Positions 14,001 through 28,948 of a stretch of DNA of 64,000 nt are shown here, piece after piece. The notes beneath the pieces were generated by a model that worked only from the letters and a program-made list of their open reading frames with translations, did not search any database and was not told the origin of the DNA. Source of the stretch: Inia geoffrensis. Lineage: Eukaryota > Chordata > Mammalia > Artiodactyla > Iniidae. A program made the position numbers and the translations under genes. Location of the stretch: contig CM070910.1 in NCBI GenBank assembly GCA_036417435.1, forward strand, positions 76,802,784 to 76,866,783. Direction: 5' to 3'. Within the stretch, counting starts at the first letter, position 1, and the number at the start of each line of letters is the position of its first letter.

Positions 14001-16176
14001 ACACTGACCCTCACCCGAAGCCTTACCCTCACCAGTGCCCTAATCTTAAACAGTACACCAACACTAACTCGTGCCCTCACAAGTACGCTAACCCTAAACA
14101 GTTGTCGTACCCTAACCTATACCCTAATCCCTCTCCATTCCCTAACCCTAACCCTAACCAAAACTGTAACCCTGTCTATCACCCTAAGCCTTACCCTCAC
14201 CCGGACCCTAATCTTAACCAGTACACAAACACTAACCCATGCCCTCACACGTACGCTAAACCAAAACCGTTGCAGTACCCTAAACTATACCCTAATCCCT
14301 ACCCATTCCCTATCCCGAAACCTAAACCTGACCCTCAACCGAAACCTGACACACACCCATGTCCTAATCTTAACCACTACAGCAACATTAACCCATGCCC
14401 TCACACGTACGCTCACCCAAACCACTGTCGTACAGTAACCTGTACCTTAATCTCTCCCCATTCCCTACCACTAAACCATACCCAAACCCTAACGCTGACC
14501 CTCACCTGTACCCTTACCCTCAACTGTGCCATAATCTTAACCAGGACATGCACAATAGCCTGTGCCCTCAAACGTACGATAACCCTCAACCGTTGCCATA
14601 CCGTAGTCTGTAACCTAATCCCTCCCCATTGCCTAACCCTAACGCGAACTCTAATCCTGTCCCACACCCGAAGCCTTACCCTCACCCGTGCCCGAATCTT
14701 AACCAATACACCAATACTCAACCGTGCCCTCACACATACACGTACCCTAAACCGTTGCCGTACCCTAACCTGTAACCTAATCACTCCCCACTGCCTAACC
14801 CTAACCCTAACGCGAACTCTAACCCTGTCCCACACCCGAAGCCTTACCCTCACCCGTGTCCTAAACTGAACCAGTACACCAACACTAAATAGTGCCCTCA
14901 CATGTATGCAATCCCTTAAGCGCTGTCGTACCCTAAACAATACCAAAATCCCTCCCCATTCCCTAACCCTAAACCTAACCCGAACACTAACCCTGGCCCT
15001 CACCTGAAGCCTTACACTCACCTGTGAACTAATCTTAACCAATACATGAACACTAAACTGTGCCCTCAAACACACTCTAACGCAAATCCGTTGCCGTACC
15101 CTAACCTGTACCCTGATCCCACTCCATTCCCTTACCGTAACCCTGAACCGAACCCTAACCCTGACCCTCACCCGAAGCCTTACACTCACCCGTTCCCTAA
15201 TCTTAACCAGTACACCAATACTAACCAGTGTCCTCACACGTACGCTAGCGCTAAACCGTTGCCATACCCTAACCTGTACTCTAATCCCTCCCCATTCCCT
15301 AACCCTAACCCGAAACTGAACCATTAACCGGACCCTCACACGAAGCCTTACACTCACTCGTGCCTTAATCTTAGCCAATACACCAAAACTAACCCGTGCG
15401 CTCACACGTACGCTAACCCTAAACCGTTGCCATACCCTAACCTGTATCCTAATTCCTCCCCATTCCTTAACCTTAACCCTAACACGAACCCTAACTCTGA
15501 CCCTCACCCGAAGCCTTACCCTCACCCGTGCACTAATCTTAACCAATACACCAATACTAAACCGTGCCCTCACATGTACACGAACTCTTAACCATTGCCA
15601 TGCCCTAACCTTTACCCTAATTCCTCCCCATTCCCTAACCCTAACCCTAAGCCGAAACCGAACCCTGACCTTCAGCCGAAGCTTAACCCTCATCCGTGCC
15701 CTAATGCTAAGCAGTACACCAACACTAACCCGTGCCCTCACAGGTACGTTAACCGTAAACCGTTGCCATACCTTAACCTGTATCCTAATTCCTCCCATTC
15801 CTTAACCCTAACCCTAACCTAAACCATAACCCTGACCCTCAGCCTAATCCTTACCCTCACCCATGCCCTAATCTTACCAGTACATCAACACTAACCCATG
15901 CCCTCCAACGTACGCTATCCGTAAACCGTTGCCGTACCCTAACCTGTACCCTATCCCTTCCATATTCCCTAAGCCTAACCCTAACACAAACCCTAACCCT
16001 AAACCTCTTCCGATGCCATACCCTCACCCGTGCCCTAATCTTAACAAGAACACATTTATCCGTGCCCTCATACATACGCTAACCTAACACCTTTGCCTTA
16101 CCCTAACCTATACCCTAATAGCTCCCCATTCCCTACCCCTAACCCTATCCCGAACCCTAACCCTGTCCCTCAGCAG
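8089..16176. repeat. HOR A, copy 2 (8,088 bp)
   Basis: This is a direct tandem copy of 1-8,088 with identical length. It carries A at 8,448, 9,500 and 11,871 where copy 1 has C, T and T. Copy 3 shares all three of these alleles, so copies 2 and 3 are closer to each other than to copy 1. Confidence 0.93.
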
Positions 16177-19100
16177 AAGCCTTACCCTCACCCGAGCCCT
16201 AATCTTAACCAATACACAAACACTAACCCATGCCTTCACACGTATGTTAACCCTAAACCGCTGCCGTACAGTAACCTGTACCCTAAGCCCTCCACATTCC
16301 CTAACACTAACCCTAACCCGAACCCGAAGCCTTACACTCACCTGTGACCTAATCTTAACCACTACATGAACACTAACCTGTGTGCTCAAACCTACACTAA
16401 ACCAAATCCGTTACTGTACCCTAACCTGTACCCTGATCCCACCCTATTACCTAACCGTAACCCTATCCCGAACCCTAACCCTAACCCTCACCCGAAGCCT
16501 TACCCTCACCCGTACCTTATTATTAACCAGTACACAAATAATAAACCGTGCCCTAACACGTACACGAAATCTTTACACTTGCCATGCCCTAAACTGTACC
16601 CTAAACCCTCCCCATTCCCTAACCCTAACCCAAAACCAAACCCTACCCCTGTCCATCACCCGAAGTCTTACCCTCACCTGTGCCCTAATCTTAACTAGTA
16701 CATCAACACGAAACAGTGCCCTCACACGTACGCTAACCCTTAACCGTTTCTGAACCCTCACCTGTATCCTGATCCCTCCCAATTCCCTAACCCTAACCCT
16801 AACCCAAACCCTAAACATGACCCTAACCCGAAGTCTTACCCTCACCTGTGCCATAATCTTAACCAGTACATAAACACTAAACTGTGCTCTCAAACGTGCG
16901 CTAACCCTAAACCATTGCCGTAACCTAACCTGTACCCTAATCCCACCCCATTCCTTAACGCTAACCCGAACCCTAAACCTGATTGTCACCCGAAGCCTTA
17001 CCCACACCCGTACCCTAATCTTAACCAGTACACCAATACTAAACCGTGCCCTCACACGTATGCTAACACTTAACCATCCCAGTGTCCTAACCTGTACCCT
17101 AAACCCTCCCCATTCCCTAAACCTAACCCTAACACAAACCCTAACCCTGTCCCTCACCCGAAGTCTAACCCTGACACGTGCACTAATCTTAACCAGTACA
17201 CCAACACTAACCCGTGCCCTCACACATACGCGAACCCTAAACCGTTGCCGAACCCTAACCTGAATCCTAATCCCTCCCCATTCCCTAACACTAAGCCTAA
17301 CCCAAAACAATGACCCTGACACGAAGCCTTACACTCACCTGTGCAGTAATTTTAACAAGTACACCAACACTAAACCATGCCCTCACACGTATGCTAACCA
17401 TAAACTGCAGCCGTACTCTAACCTGAACCTTAATCCGTCCCCATTCCCTAACCCTAACCGTAACGTAAACCCTAACCCTGACCCTACCCGAAGCCTTACC
17501 CTCACCCGTGCCCTAATCTTAAACTGTATATCAATACTAACCCATGCCCTCAAACTTACAAAAACCCTAAACCGTTGCCGTACTCTAAACTGTACCCTAA
17601 TCCCTCCCCATTTAATAACCCTAACCTTAACCCGAACCCTAACCCTGACCCTCACCAGAAGCCTTATCCTCACTCGTGCCCTAAACTTAACCAGTACACC
17701 AACACTAACCCATGCCCTCACACGTACGTTAACCCTAAACCCTTTCCGTACCCTAAGCTCTACTCTAGTCCCACCCCATTCCCTAAAACTAACCCTAACC
17801 CGAAACCTAACCTTGACTCTCCCCTAAATCCTTACCCTCACCCGTGCCCTAAACTTAACCAGTAATCCAATACTAACCCATGCCCTCACACGTACACGAA
17901 CCCTAAACCGTTGTTGTACCCTAACCTGTAACCTAATCCCTCCCCATTGCCTAAACCTAACCCGAACCCGAACCCTAATCCTGTCCCTCACCCGACGCCT
18001 TACCCTCACCCGTGCCCTAATCTTAACCAGTACACCAACACTAACCTGTGTCCTCACACGTACGCTAATCCTTAAGCGGTATCATACCCTAAAATGTACC
18101 CTAATCCCTCCCCATTCCCTAACCGTAACCTGAACCCTAATCCTGTCCCTCACCCAAAGCCTTACCCTCACCCGTGCCCTAATCTTAAACAGTACACCAG
18201 TACTAAACTGTGCTCTCACTTGTATACGAACCCTAAACCGCTGCCGTACACTAACCTGTACCTAATCCCTCCCCATTCCCTAACCCTAACCCTAAACGGA
18301 GCCCTAAACGTGACCCTCACCTGATGTCTTACCCTCACCTGTGCCCTAATCTTAACCAGTACATCAAAACTAACCTGTGCCCTCAAACGTACACTAAACC
18401 TAAACCGTTGCCATACCCTAACCTGTATCCTAATTCCTCCCCATTACCTAACCCTAGCCCTAACAAGAACCCTAAACCTGTCACTCACCCGAAGCCTTAC
18501 CCTCACCCATGCCCTAATCTTAACTGGTACAACCATAATAAATCTTGCCCTAACACTTACACGAAACCTTAACCATTGCCATGCCCTAATCTATATCCTA
18601 ATCCCTACCCATTCACTAACCCTAACCCAAACCCAAACCCTAACCCTGAACCTCACCCGAAGCCTAACCCTCACCTCTGCACTAATCTTACCCAGTACAC
18701 CAGCACTAACCCGTGCCCTCACACGTACACTAACCCTAAATCGCAACTGTACCCTAAACTGTAACCTTATTCCTCCTCATTCAATAACACTATCCCTAAC
18801 GTGAACCCTACACCTGACCCTCACTCGAAGCCTTACCCCCACCTGTGGCCTTATCTTAACCAGTACATCAACACTAAGCCATGCCCTCAAACATACGGTA
18901 ACCCTAAACGGTTGCCGTACTCTTACCTGTACCCTAATTCCTTCCCATTCCTTAACTCTAACACTAACCCAAACACAATCCCTGACCCTCATCCGAAGCC
19001 TTACCCTCACCTGTGCCCTAATCTTAAACAGTACACCAACATTAACCCGTGTCCTCAGAAGTACGCTAACCCTAAACTGTTGCCGTACCCTAACCCACAC

Positions 19101-22100
19101 CCTAATCCCTCCCCATTCCCTAACGTTAATGCTAACCTAAACCCTAACCCTGTCCATCACCCTAAGCCTTACCCTCACCCGGGCCCTAATCTTAACCAGT
19201 ACACAAACACTAACCCGTGCCCTCACATGTGCACTAACCCTAAATTGTAGCCGTACCCTAACTGTATCCTAATCTCTCCCCATTTCCTAACCCTAATCCT
19301 AACGCGAACCCTAAACCTGACCCTCTCCCGAGGCCTTACCCTCAGCCGTGACCTAATATTAACCTGTAAATCAACACTAATCCATGCCCTCAAACGTACG
19401 CTAACCCTAAACCGTTGCCGTACTCTAACCTGTACCCTAATCCCTCCCCATTCCCTAACCCTAACCCTAACCAGAATACTAATCCTGACCCTCACTCGAA
19501 GCCTTACCTTCACACGCATCCTAACCTTAACCAGCATACTAATCCTGACCCTCACTCGAAGCCTTACCTTCACACGTATCCTAATCTTAACCAGTACACA
19601 AACAATAACCCGTGCCCTCACATGTACGCTAACCATAAACGGTTGCCATACCGTAACCTATACCCTAATCCCTCCCCAATTTCTAACCCTAAACCTAACC
19701 TGAACCCTAACCCTGTCCCTCACCAGAACATTACCCTCCCCGTGCCCTAATCTTAACCAGTACACCAACACAAAACCTTGCCCTCACACGTACTCTAACC
19801 CTAAACCGCTGCCATACAATAAGCTGTACCCTAATCCCTCCCCATTCCCTAAACCTAACCCTAAACCGAACCCTTAACCTGACCCTCACCCGAAGCCTTA
19901 CACCCACCCGTGTCCTAATCTTAACCAGTACACCAACACTAACCCGTGCCCTCAAACGAACACTAATCCTAAACTGCAGCCGTACCCTAACCTGTACCCT
20001 AATCGCTCCCCATTCACTAACCCTTACCCGAACCCTAAACCTGACCCTCACGCGAAGCCTTACCCTCACCCGTACCCTAACCTTAACCAGTACACCAATA
20101 CTAACGTGAATTCACACGTACGCTAACCCTAAACCATTGCTGTACTCTAACCTGTACCCTAATCCCTCCCCTTTCCCTATCCCTCACGCTAAACCGAACA
20201 CTTAACCTGACCCTCACCCAAAGCCTTACACTCACCCTGCCCTAATTTTAACCAGTACACGAACACTAACACGTGCCCTCACACGTACGCTAACACTAAC
20301 CGTTGTCGTATCCTAAACTGTACCCTAATCCCTGCCCATTCCCTAACCCTAACGCTAAGCTGAAACCTAACCCTGACCTTCACCTGAAGCCTTACCCTCA
20401 CCCATTCCCTAACCCTAAGCCTAACCCGGACCCTAACCCTGACACTCACCCAAACCTTACCCTCACCTGTGCCCTAATCTTAAACAGTACACGAACACTA
20501 AACTGTTCTCTCACATGTATACGAACCCTAAACCGCTTCCGTACACTAACCTGTACATAATCTCTCCCCATTCCCTAACCCTAACCAGAGCGCTAACCGT
20601 AACCCTCACCCGAAGTCTTACCCTCACCTGTGCCCTAATCTTAACCAGTATATCAACACTAACCTGTGCCCTCAAACGTACGCAAAATCTAAACCGTTGC
20701 CGTACCCTAACCTGTACCCTAATGCCACCCCATTACCTAACCCAATCCCGAACCCTAACCCTGATCCTCACCCGAAGCCTTACCATCACCCTTCCCCTAA
20801 TCTTAACCAGTACACCAACACTAACCTGTGCCATCACACGTACGGTAACCCTAAACCGTGGCAGTACCATAAACTATACCCTACTCCCTACCCATTCCCT
20901 AACCAGAACCCTATCCCTGACCCTCACCCAAAGCCTGACACTCACCAATGCCCTAATCTTAACCAGTACACCAACACTAACCCATGCCTTCACACGTACG
21001 CTAACGCTAAACCACTGCCGTACACTAACCTGTACCCTAATCCCTCCCCATTCCCTACCATTAATCCTAACCCGAACCCTAACCCTGAACCTCACCCGAA
21101 GCCTTACCCTCAACTGTGCCATAATCTTAACCAGGACATGAAAACTAACCTGTGCCCTCAAACCTATGATAACCCTAAACCGTTGCCGTACCATAACCTG
21201 TAAACTAATCTCTCCCCATTACCTAAACCTAACCCTAAACCGAACCTTAAACCTGTCACTCACCCGAAGCCTTGCCCTGCTCCGTACCCGAACCTTAACC
21301 AGTACACCAGCACTAACCCGTGCCCTCACACGTACGCTAACCCTAAACCGTTGCCGTACCCTAACCTGTATCCTAATTACTCCCCATTCCCTAACCCTAG
21401 CCCTAACAAGAATCCTAATCCTGTCCCTCACCCGAAGCCTTACCCTCACCCGTGCCCTAATCTTAACCAGTGCAACCATAATAAATCGTGCCCTAACACT
21501 TACACGAAACCTTAACCGTTGCCATGCCCGAAACTGTACCCTAAACCCTCCCCATTCCCTAACCCTAACCCAAACCCAAACCCTAACTCTGATCCTCACC
21601 AGAAACCTAACCCTCACCTGTGCACTTATCTTATCCAGTACACCAACACTAACCAGTGCCCTCACACGTATGCTAACCCTAAACTGTTGCCAAACCCTAA
21701 ACTGTATCCTAATCCCTCCCCATTACCTAACACTAACCCTACCCGAACCCTAACGCTGACCCTCACGTGAAGCCTTAACCTCCCCCGTGCCCTAATCTTA
21801 ACCAGTACACCAACACTAAACTGTGCCCTCACACGTACACTAACCCTAAACCACAGCCGTACCCTAAACTGTACCCTAATCCCTCCGCATTCACTAACAC
21901 TAACCCTAACCCGAACCCTAAACCTGACCCTCAACCGAAGCCTTTCCCTCACCTGTGGCCTTATCTTAATCAGTACATAAACACTAACCCATGCCCTCAA
22001 ACGTACGCTAACCCTAAACCGTTGCCGTACCCTAACCTGTACCCTAATCCCTCCCCATTCCTTATCCCTAACACTAACCCGAACACTAACACTGACCCTC

Positions 22101-24273
22101 ACCCGAAGCCTTACCCTCACCAGTGCCCTAATCTTAAACAGTACACCAACACTAACTCGTGCCCTCACAAGTACGCTAACCCTAAACAGTTGTCGTACCC
22201 TAACCTATACCCTAATCCCTCTCCATTCCCTAACCCTAACCCTAACCAAAACTGTAACCCTGTCTATCACCCTAAGCCTTACCCTCACCCGGACCCTAAT
22301 CTTAACCAGTACACAAACACTAACCCATGCCCTCACACGTACGCTAAACCAAAACCGTTGCAGTACCCTAAATTATACCCTAATCCCTACCCATTCCCTA
22401 TCCCGAAACCTAAACCTGACCCTCAACCGAAACCTGACACACACCCATGTCCTAATCTTAACCAGTACAGCAACATTAACCCATGCCCTCACACGTGCGC
22501 TCACCCAAACCACTGCCGTACAGTAACCTGTACCTTAATCTCTCCCCATTCCCTACCACTAAACCATACCCAAACCCTAACGCTGACCCTCACCTGTACC
22601 CTTACCCTCAACTGTGCCATAATCTTAACCAGGACATGCACAATAGCCTGTGCCCTCAAACGTACGATAACCCTAAACCGTTGCCATACCGTAGTCTGTA
22701 ACCTAATCCCTCCCCATTGCCTAACCCTAACCCTAACGCGAACTCTAATCCTGTCCCACACCCGAAGCCTTACCCTCACCCGTGCCCGAATCTTAACCAA
22801 TACACCAATACTCAACCGTGCCCTCACACATACACGTACCCTAAACCGTTGCCGTACCCTAACCTGTAACCTAATCACTCCCCACTGCCTAACCCTAACC
22901 CTAACGAGAACTCTAATCCTGTCCCACACCCGGAGCCTTACCCTCACCCTTGCCCTAAACTGAACCAGTACACCAACACTAAATAGTGCCCTCACATGTA
23001 CGCAATCCCTTAAGCGCTGTCGTACCCTAAACTATACCAAAATCCCTCCCCATTCCCTAACCCTAAACCTAACCCGAACACTAACCCTGGCCCTCACCTG
23101 AAGCCTTACACTCACCTGTGAACTAATCTTAACCAATACATGAACATTAAACTGTGCCCTCAAACACACTCTAACGCAAATCCGTTGCCGTACCCTAACC
23201 TGTACCCTGATCCCACCCCATCCCCTTACCGTAACCCTGAGCCGAACCCTAACCCTGACCCTCACCCGAAGCCTTACACTCACCCGTTCCCTAATCTTAA
23301 CCAGTACACCAATACTAACCAGTGTCCTCACACGTACGCTAGCGCTAAACCGTTCCATACCCTAACCTGTACTCTAATCCCTCCCCATTCCCTAACCCTA
23401 ACCCGAAACTGAACCATTAACCGGACCCTCACACGAAGCCTTACACTCACTCGTGCCTTAATCTTAGCCAATACACCAAAACTAACCCGTGCGCTCACAC
23501 GTACGCTAACCCTAAACCGTTGCCATACCCTAACCTGTATCCTAATTCCTCCCCATTCCTTAACCCTAACCCTAACACGAACCCTAACTCTGACCCTCAC
23601 CCGAAGCCTTACCCTCACCCGTGCACTAATCTTAACCAATACACCAATACTAAACCGTGCCCTCACATGTACACGAACTCTTAACCATTGCCATGCCCTA
23701 ACCTTTACCCTAATTCCTCCCCATTCCCTAACCCTAACCCTAAGCCGAAACCGAACCCTGACCTTCAGCCGAAGCTTAACCCTTATCCGTGCCCTAATGC
23801 TAAGCAGTACCCCAACACTAACCCGTGCCCTCACAGGTACGTTAACCGTAAACCGTTGCCATACCTTAACCTGTATCCTAATTCTTCCCATTCCTTAACC
23901 CTAACCCTAACCTAAACCATAACCCTGACCCTCAGCCTAATCCTTACCCTCACCCATGCCCTAATCTTACCAGTACATCAACACTAACCCATGCCCTCCA
24001 ACGTACGCTATCCGTAAACCGTTGCCGTACCCTAACCTGTACCCTATCCCTTCCATATTCCCTAAGCCTAACCCTAACACAAACCCTAACCCTAAACCTC
24101 TTCCGATGCCATACCCTCACCCGTGCCCTAATCTTAACAAGAACACGAACATTTATCCGTGCCCTCATACATACGCTAACCTAACACCTTTGCCTTAACC
24201 TAACCTATACCCTAATAGCTCCCCATTCCCTAACCCTAACCCTATCCCGAACCCTAACCCTGTCCCTCAGCAG
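16177..24273. repeat. HOR A, copy 3 (8,097 bp, mosaic)
   Basis: The first 6.2 kb looks identical to copy 2. From about 22,373 onward many differences appear: substitutions, one extra hexamer near 22,724, a 1 bp deletion near 23,352 and a 4 bp insertion near 24,147. These indels add up to the 9 bp excess over copies 1 and 2. The sharp change suggests that the last 1.9 kb descends from a different HOR A variant, brought in by unequal exchange or conversion. Confidence 0.9.
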
Positions 24274-24591
24274 AAGCCTTACCCTCACCCGAGCCCTAAT
24301 CTTAACCAATACACAAACACTAACCCATGCCTTCACACGTATGTTAACCCTAAACCGCTGCCGTACAGTAACCTGTACCCTAAGCCCTCCACATTCCCTA
24401 ACACTAACCCTAACCCGAACCCGAAGCCTTACACTCACCTGTGACCTAATCTTAACCACTACATGAACACTAACCTGTGTGCTCAAACCTACACTAAACC
24501 AAATCCGTTGCTGTACCCTAACCTGTACCCTGATCCCACCCTATTACCTAACCGTAACCCTATCCCGAACCCTAACCCTAACCCTCACCTG
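24274..24591. repeat. HOR A, truncated fourth copy
   Basis: These 318 bp repeat the start of HOR A (compare 16,177-16,490), including the segment ending in ACCCTATTACCTAACCGTAA. The match stops near 24,591, where copies 1-3 continue with CCGTACCTTATTATTAACC but this copy continues with sequence belonging to HOR B. This is the A-to-B switch point. Confidence 0.82.
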
Positions 24592-27500
24592 AAGCCTTAC
24601 CCTCACCCGTGCCCTAATCTTAACCAGTAAATCAACACTAACCCATGCCCTCACAGGTACGCTAACCCTAAATCTCTGCCGTAAACTAACCTGTACCCTA
24701 ATCCCTGCCCATTCCCTAACACTAACCCTAACCCGAAACCTAAACCTGACCCTCACCTGTGCCCTAATCTTAACCAGTACATCAACACTAACCTGTGCCC
24801 TTACACGTACGCTAACCCTAAACCGTTGCCGTACACTAAACTGTATCCTAATTCCTCCCCATTCCCTAACCCTACCCCTAACCCGAACCCTAACCATGAC
24901 ATTCACCCAAAGCTTTACCCACACCCGTGCCCTAATCTTAACCAGTACACCAACACTAACCAGTGATCTCACACGTATGCTAACCCTAAACTGTTGCTCT
25001 ACCCTAACCTGTACCCTAATCCCTCCCCATTCCCTAACCATAAACCTAACCCGAACCATAACACTGACCCTCACACGAAGCCTTACACTCACCCTTGCCT
25101 TAATATTAACCAGTACACCAACACTAACCCGTGCCCTCTCATGTACGCTAACCCTAAACCGTTTCCATACACTAACCTATACCCTAATCACTCCCCATTC
25201 CCAAACCCTAACCTGAAACCTAACCCTGTCACTCACCAGAAGCCTAACCCTCACCCGGGCCCTAATCTTAACCAGTATACAAACACTAAACTGTGCCCTC
25301 ACACTTACGCTAATCCTAAACCATTGCAGTACACTAACCTATACCCTAATCCCTCCCCATTCGCTAACCCTAACCAATAACAGAACCCTAAACCTAACAC
25401 TCACCCGAAGCCTTACAGTCACCCATGCCCTAATCTTAACCAGTTCACCAACACTAACTCATGCCCTCACACGTACACGAACCCTAAACCGTTGCCGTAC
25501 CCTAACTTATACCATAATCCCTGCCTATTGCCTAGCCCTAACCCTAACCCTGACCATCACCTGAAGATTTACACTCACCTGTGACCTAATCTTAACCAGT
25601 ACATGAAAACTAAGCTGTGCCCTCAAACCTACGCTAGCGCAAAACCGTTGCCGTACACTATACTGTACCCTAATCCCTCCCCATCCCCTAACCCTAACCC
25701 AAACCCTTAACCTGTCCCTCACCCGAATCCTAACACTCACCCGTGTCCTAATCTTAACCAGTACACCAACACTAACCCATGCCCTCACACGTACATTAAC
25801 CCTAAGCTGTTGCCATACCTTAACCTGAATCCTAATTCCTCCCCATTGCTCAACCCTAACCCTAACCCAAACCCTAACCCTAACCCTCACCCGAAGCCTT
25901 ACCCTCGCCAGTGCCCTAATCTTAACGAGTACACCAACACTAACCTCTGCCCTAACACGTACGCCAACAGTAAACCGTTGCCATACCCTAACTTATACCG
26001 TAATCCCTGCCTATTGCCTAGCCCTAACCCTAACCCTGTCCCTCACCCGAAGCCTTGCCCTCACCTGGGCCCTAATCTTAACCAGTACACAAACACTAAC
26101 CCATGCGCTCACATGTATGCTAACTCTAAACGGCTGCCGTACAGTAACCTGTACCCTAATCCCTGTCCATTCCCTAACCCTAACCCGAACCTTAACCCTG
26201 ACCCTCAACCGAAGCCTTACACTCACCTGTGACCTAATCTTAACCAGTACATGAACACTAACCTGTGCCCTCAAACCTACGCTAACCCAAATCCGTTGCC
26301 ATACCCTAACCTGTACCCTAATCCCTCCCCATTCCCTAACCCTAACCCTAACCCTTAAACCGCAGCCGTACCTTAACCTGCACCTTAATCCCTCCCCATT
26401 CCCTAAGCCTAACCCTAACCCGAACCCTGACCCTCACCCGAAGCCTTTCCCTCACCCATGCCCTAATCTTAACCAGTACATCAACACTAACCCATTCCCT
26501 CACACGTACGCTAACCCTAAATCTCTGCCGTAAACTAATCTGTACCCTAATCCCTCCCCATTCCCTAACACTACCCCTAACCCGAACCCTAAACGTGACC
26601 CTCACCTGTGCCCTAATCTTAACCAGTACATCAACACTAACCTGTGCCATTACACATACGCTAACCCAAAACCGTTGCAGTACCCTAATCTATACCCTAA
26701 TTCCTCCCCATTCCCTAAAACTAAACCTAACTCGAACCCTAACCCTGACACTCACCTGAAGCCTTACCCTCACCTGTGCCCTAATCTTAACCAGTACATC
26801 AACACTAGCATGTGCCCTCAAACGTACGATAAACCTAAACCGTTGTCATACCCTAACCTTTACCCTAGTCCCACTCCATTCCCTAACACTAACACTAACC
26901 CGAACCCTAACACTAACCCTCACCTGAAGCCTTACCCTCTCCCGTGCCCTAATCTTAACCGATACACCAATACTCAACTGTGCCCTCACACATACACGAA
27001 CCCTAAACCATTGCCGTACCATAACCTGTAACCTAATCGCTCCCCATTGCCTAACCCTAACCCTAACACGAACTCTAATCCTGTCCCACACCCGAAGCCT
27101 TACCCTCACACGTGCCCTAAACTGAACCTGTAAACCAACACTAAATTGTGCCCTAACATGTACACAAACCCTTAAGCGTTGTCGTACCCTAAACTATACC
27201 CTAATCCCTCCCCATTCCCTAACCCTAACCCTAACCCAAACATTAACCCTGGAGATCACCCGAAGCCTTACACTCACCTGTGAAATAATCTTAACCAGTA
27301 CATGAACGCTAACCTGTGCCCTCAAACCTACGCTAACCCAAATCCGTTGCCGTACCCTGACCTGTACCCTGATCCCACCTCAATCCCTTACTGTAACCCT
27401 AAGCCGAACCCTAACCCTGACGCTCATCCGAAGCCTTACACTCACCCATTCCCTAATCTTAACCAGTATACCAATACTAACCTGTGTCCTCACCCGTATG

Positions 27501-28948
27501 CTAATGCTAAACCGTTACCATTCCCTAACCTGTTCCCTAATCCCTCCCCATTCCTTAAACATAACCCTAAACCGAACCCTTAACCGGACGCTCACCCGAA
27601 GGCTTACACTCACTCGTGCCTTAATCTTAGCTAATACACCAAAACTAACCCCTACGCTCACACATACACTAACCCTAAACCGTTGCCGTACCCTAACCTG
27701 TATACTAATTCCTCCCCATTCCTTAACCCTAACCCGAACCTGAACCCGAACCCTAACCCTGACCCTCACCCGAAGCCTTACCCTCACCCGTGCCCTAATC
27801 TTAACCAGTACACCAATACTAAACCGTGCCCTCACACGTACACGAACCCTTAACTGTTGTCGTACCCTAAACTGTACCCTAATCCCTCCCCATTCCCTAA
27901 CCCTAACCCTAAGCCAAACCCTAACCCTGTCCCTCACCCGAAGCCTTACCCTCACCCGGGCCCTAATCTTAACCACTACACAAACACTAACCAGTGATTT
28001 CACACATATGCTAACCCTAAACCGCTGCCGTACAGTAACCTGTACCCTAATCCCTCCACATTCCCTAACCCTGACCCTAAACCGAACCACTAACCTGACC
28101 CTCAGCTGATGCCTTACACTCACCCGTGCCCTAATCTTAACCAGTACGCCAATACTAAACCATGCCCTCACACGTACGATAACCCTAAACCAGAGCCATA
28201 CCCTAACCTGTACCCTAATCCCTACCCATTCCCTAGCCCTAACTCTAACCCGAACCCTAATTCTGTCCCTCACACGAAGCCTTACCCTCACCCGTGCACT
28301 AATCTTAACCTGTACACCAACACTAACCCGTTCTCTCATACGTACATTAATCCTAAAACATTGCCGTACACTAATCTGTATCCTAATTCCTCCTCATTCC
28401 TTAACACTAACCCTAACCCAAACCTTAACCCTGACCCTCACCCGAAGCCTTACCCTCACCCGTGCCATAATCTTAACCAATATATCAACACTAATCCATG
28501 CCATCCAACGTACGCTAACCATAAACCGTTGCCGTACCCTAACCTGTACCCTAATCCCTCCCCATTCCCTAACCCTAACCCTAACACAAACCCTAACCCT
28601 AACCCTCTTACGAGGTCTTACCCTCACCCGTGCCGTAATCTTAACCAGTACACAAACACTAACCCATGCCCTCACACACATGCTAACCCTAAACTGCTGC
28701 CATACAGTAAGCTGTACCCTAAACTCTCCACATTCCCTAACCCTAACCCTAACCCGAACACTAACCCTGAGCCTCACACGAAGCCTTACACTCACCTGTG
28801 ACCTAATCTTAACCAGTACATGAACACTAGCCTGCGCCCTCAAACCTACGCTCAACCAAATCCATTGCTGTACCCTAACCTGTACCCTGATCCCACCCTA
28901 TTCCCTAACCATAACCCTATCCCAAACCCTAACCCTGACCCTCACCCG
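24592..28948. repeat. HOR B, copy 1 (4,357 bp, internally deleted)
   Basis: This segment is a tandem relative of 28,949-33,617. The offset is 4,357 bp up to about 26,650 and 4,669 bp after about 26,668, so this copy lacks 312 bp found in copy 2. The missing piece is bounded in copy 2 by two identical 16 bp stretches, and one of these remains here at 26,652-26,667. Outside the gap the copies are nearly identical. Confidence 0.9.
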
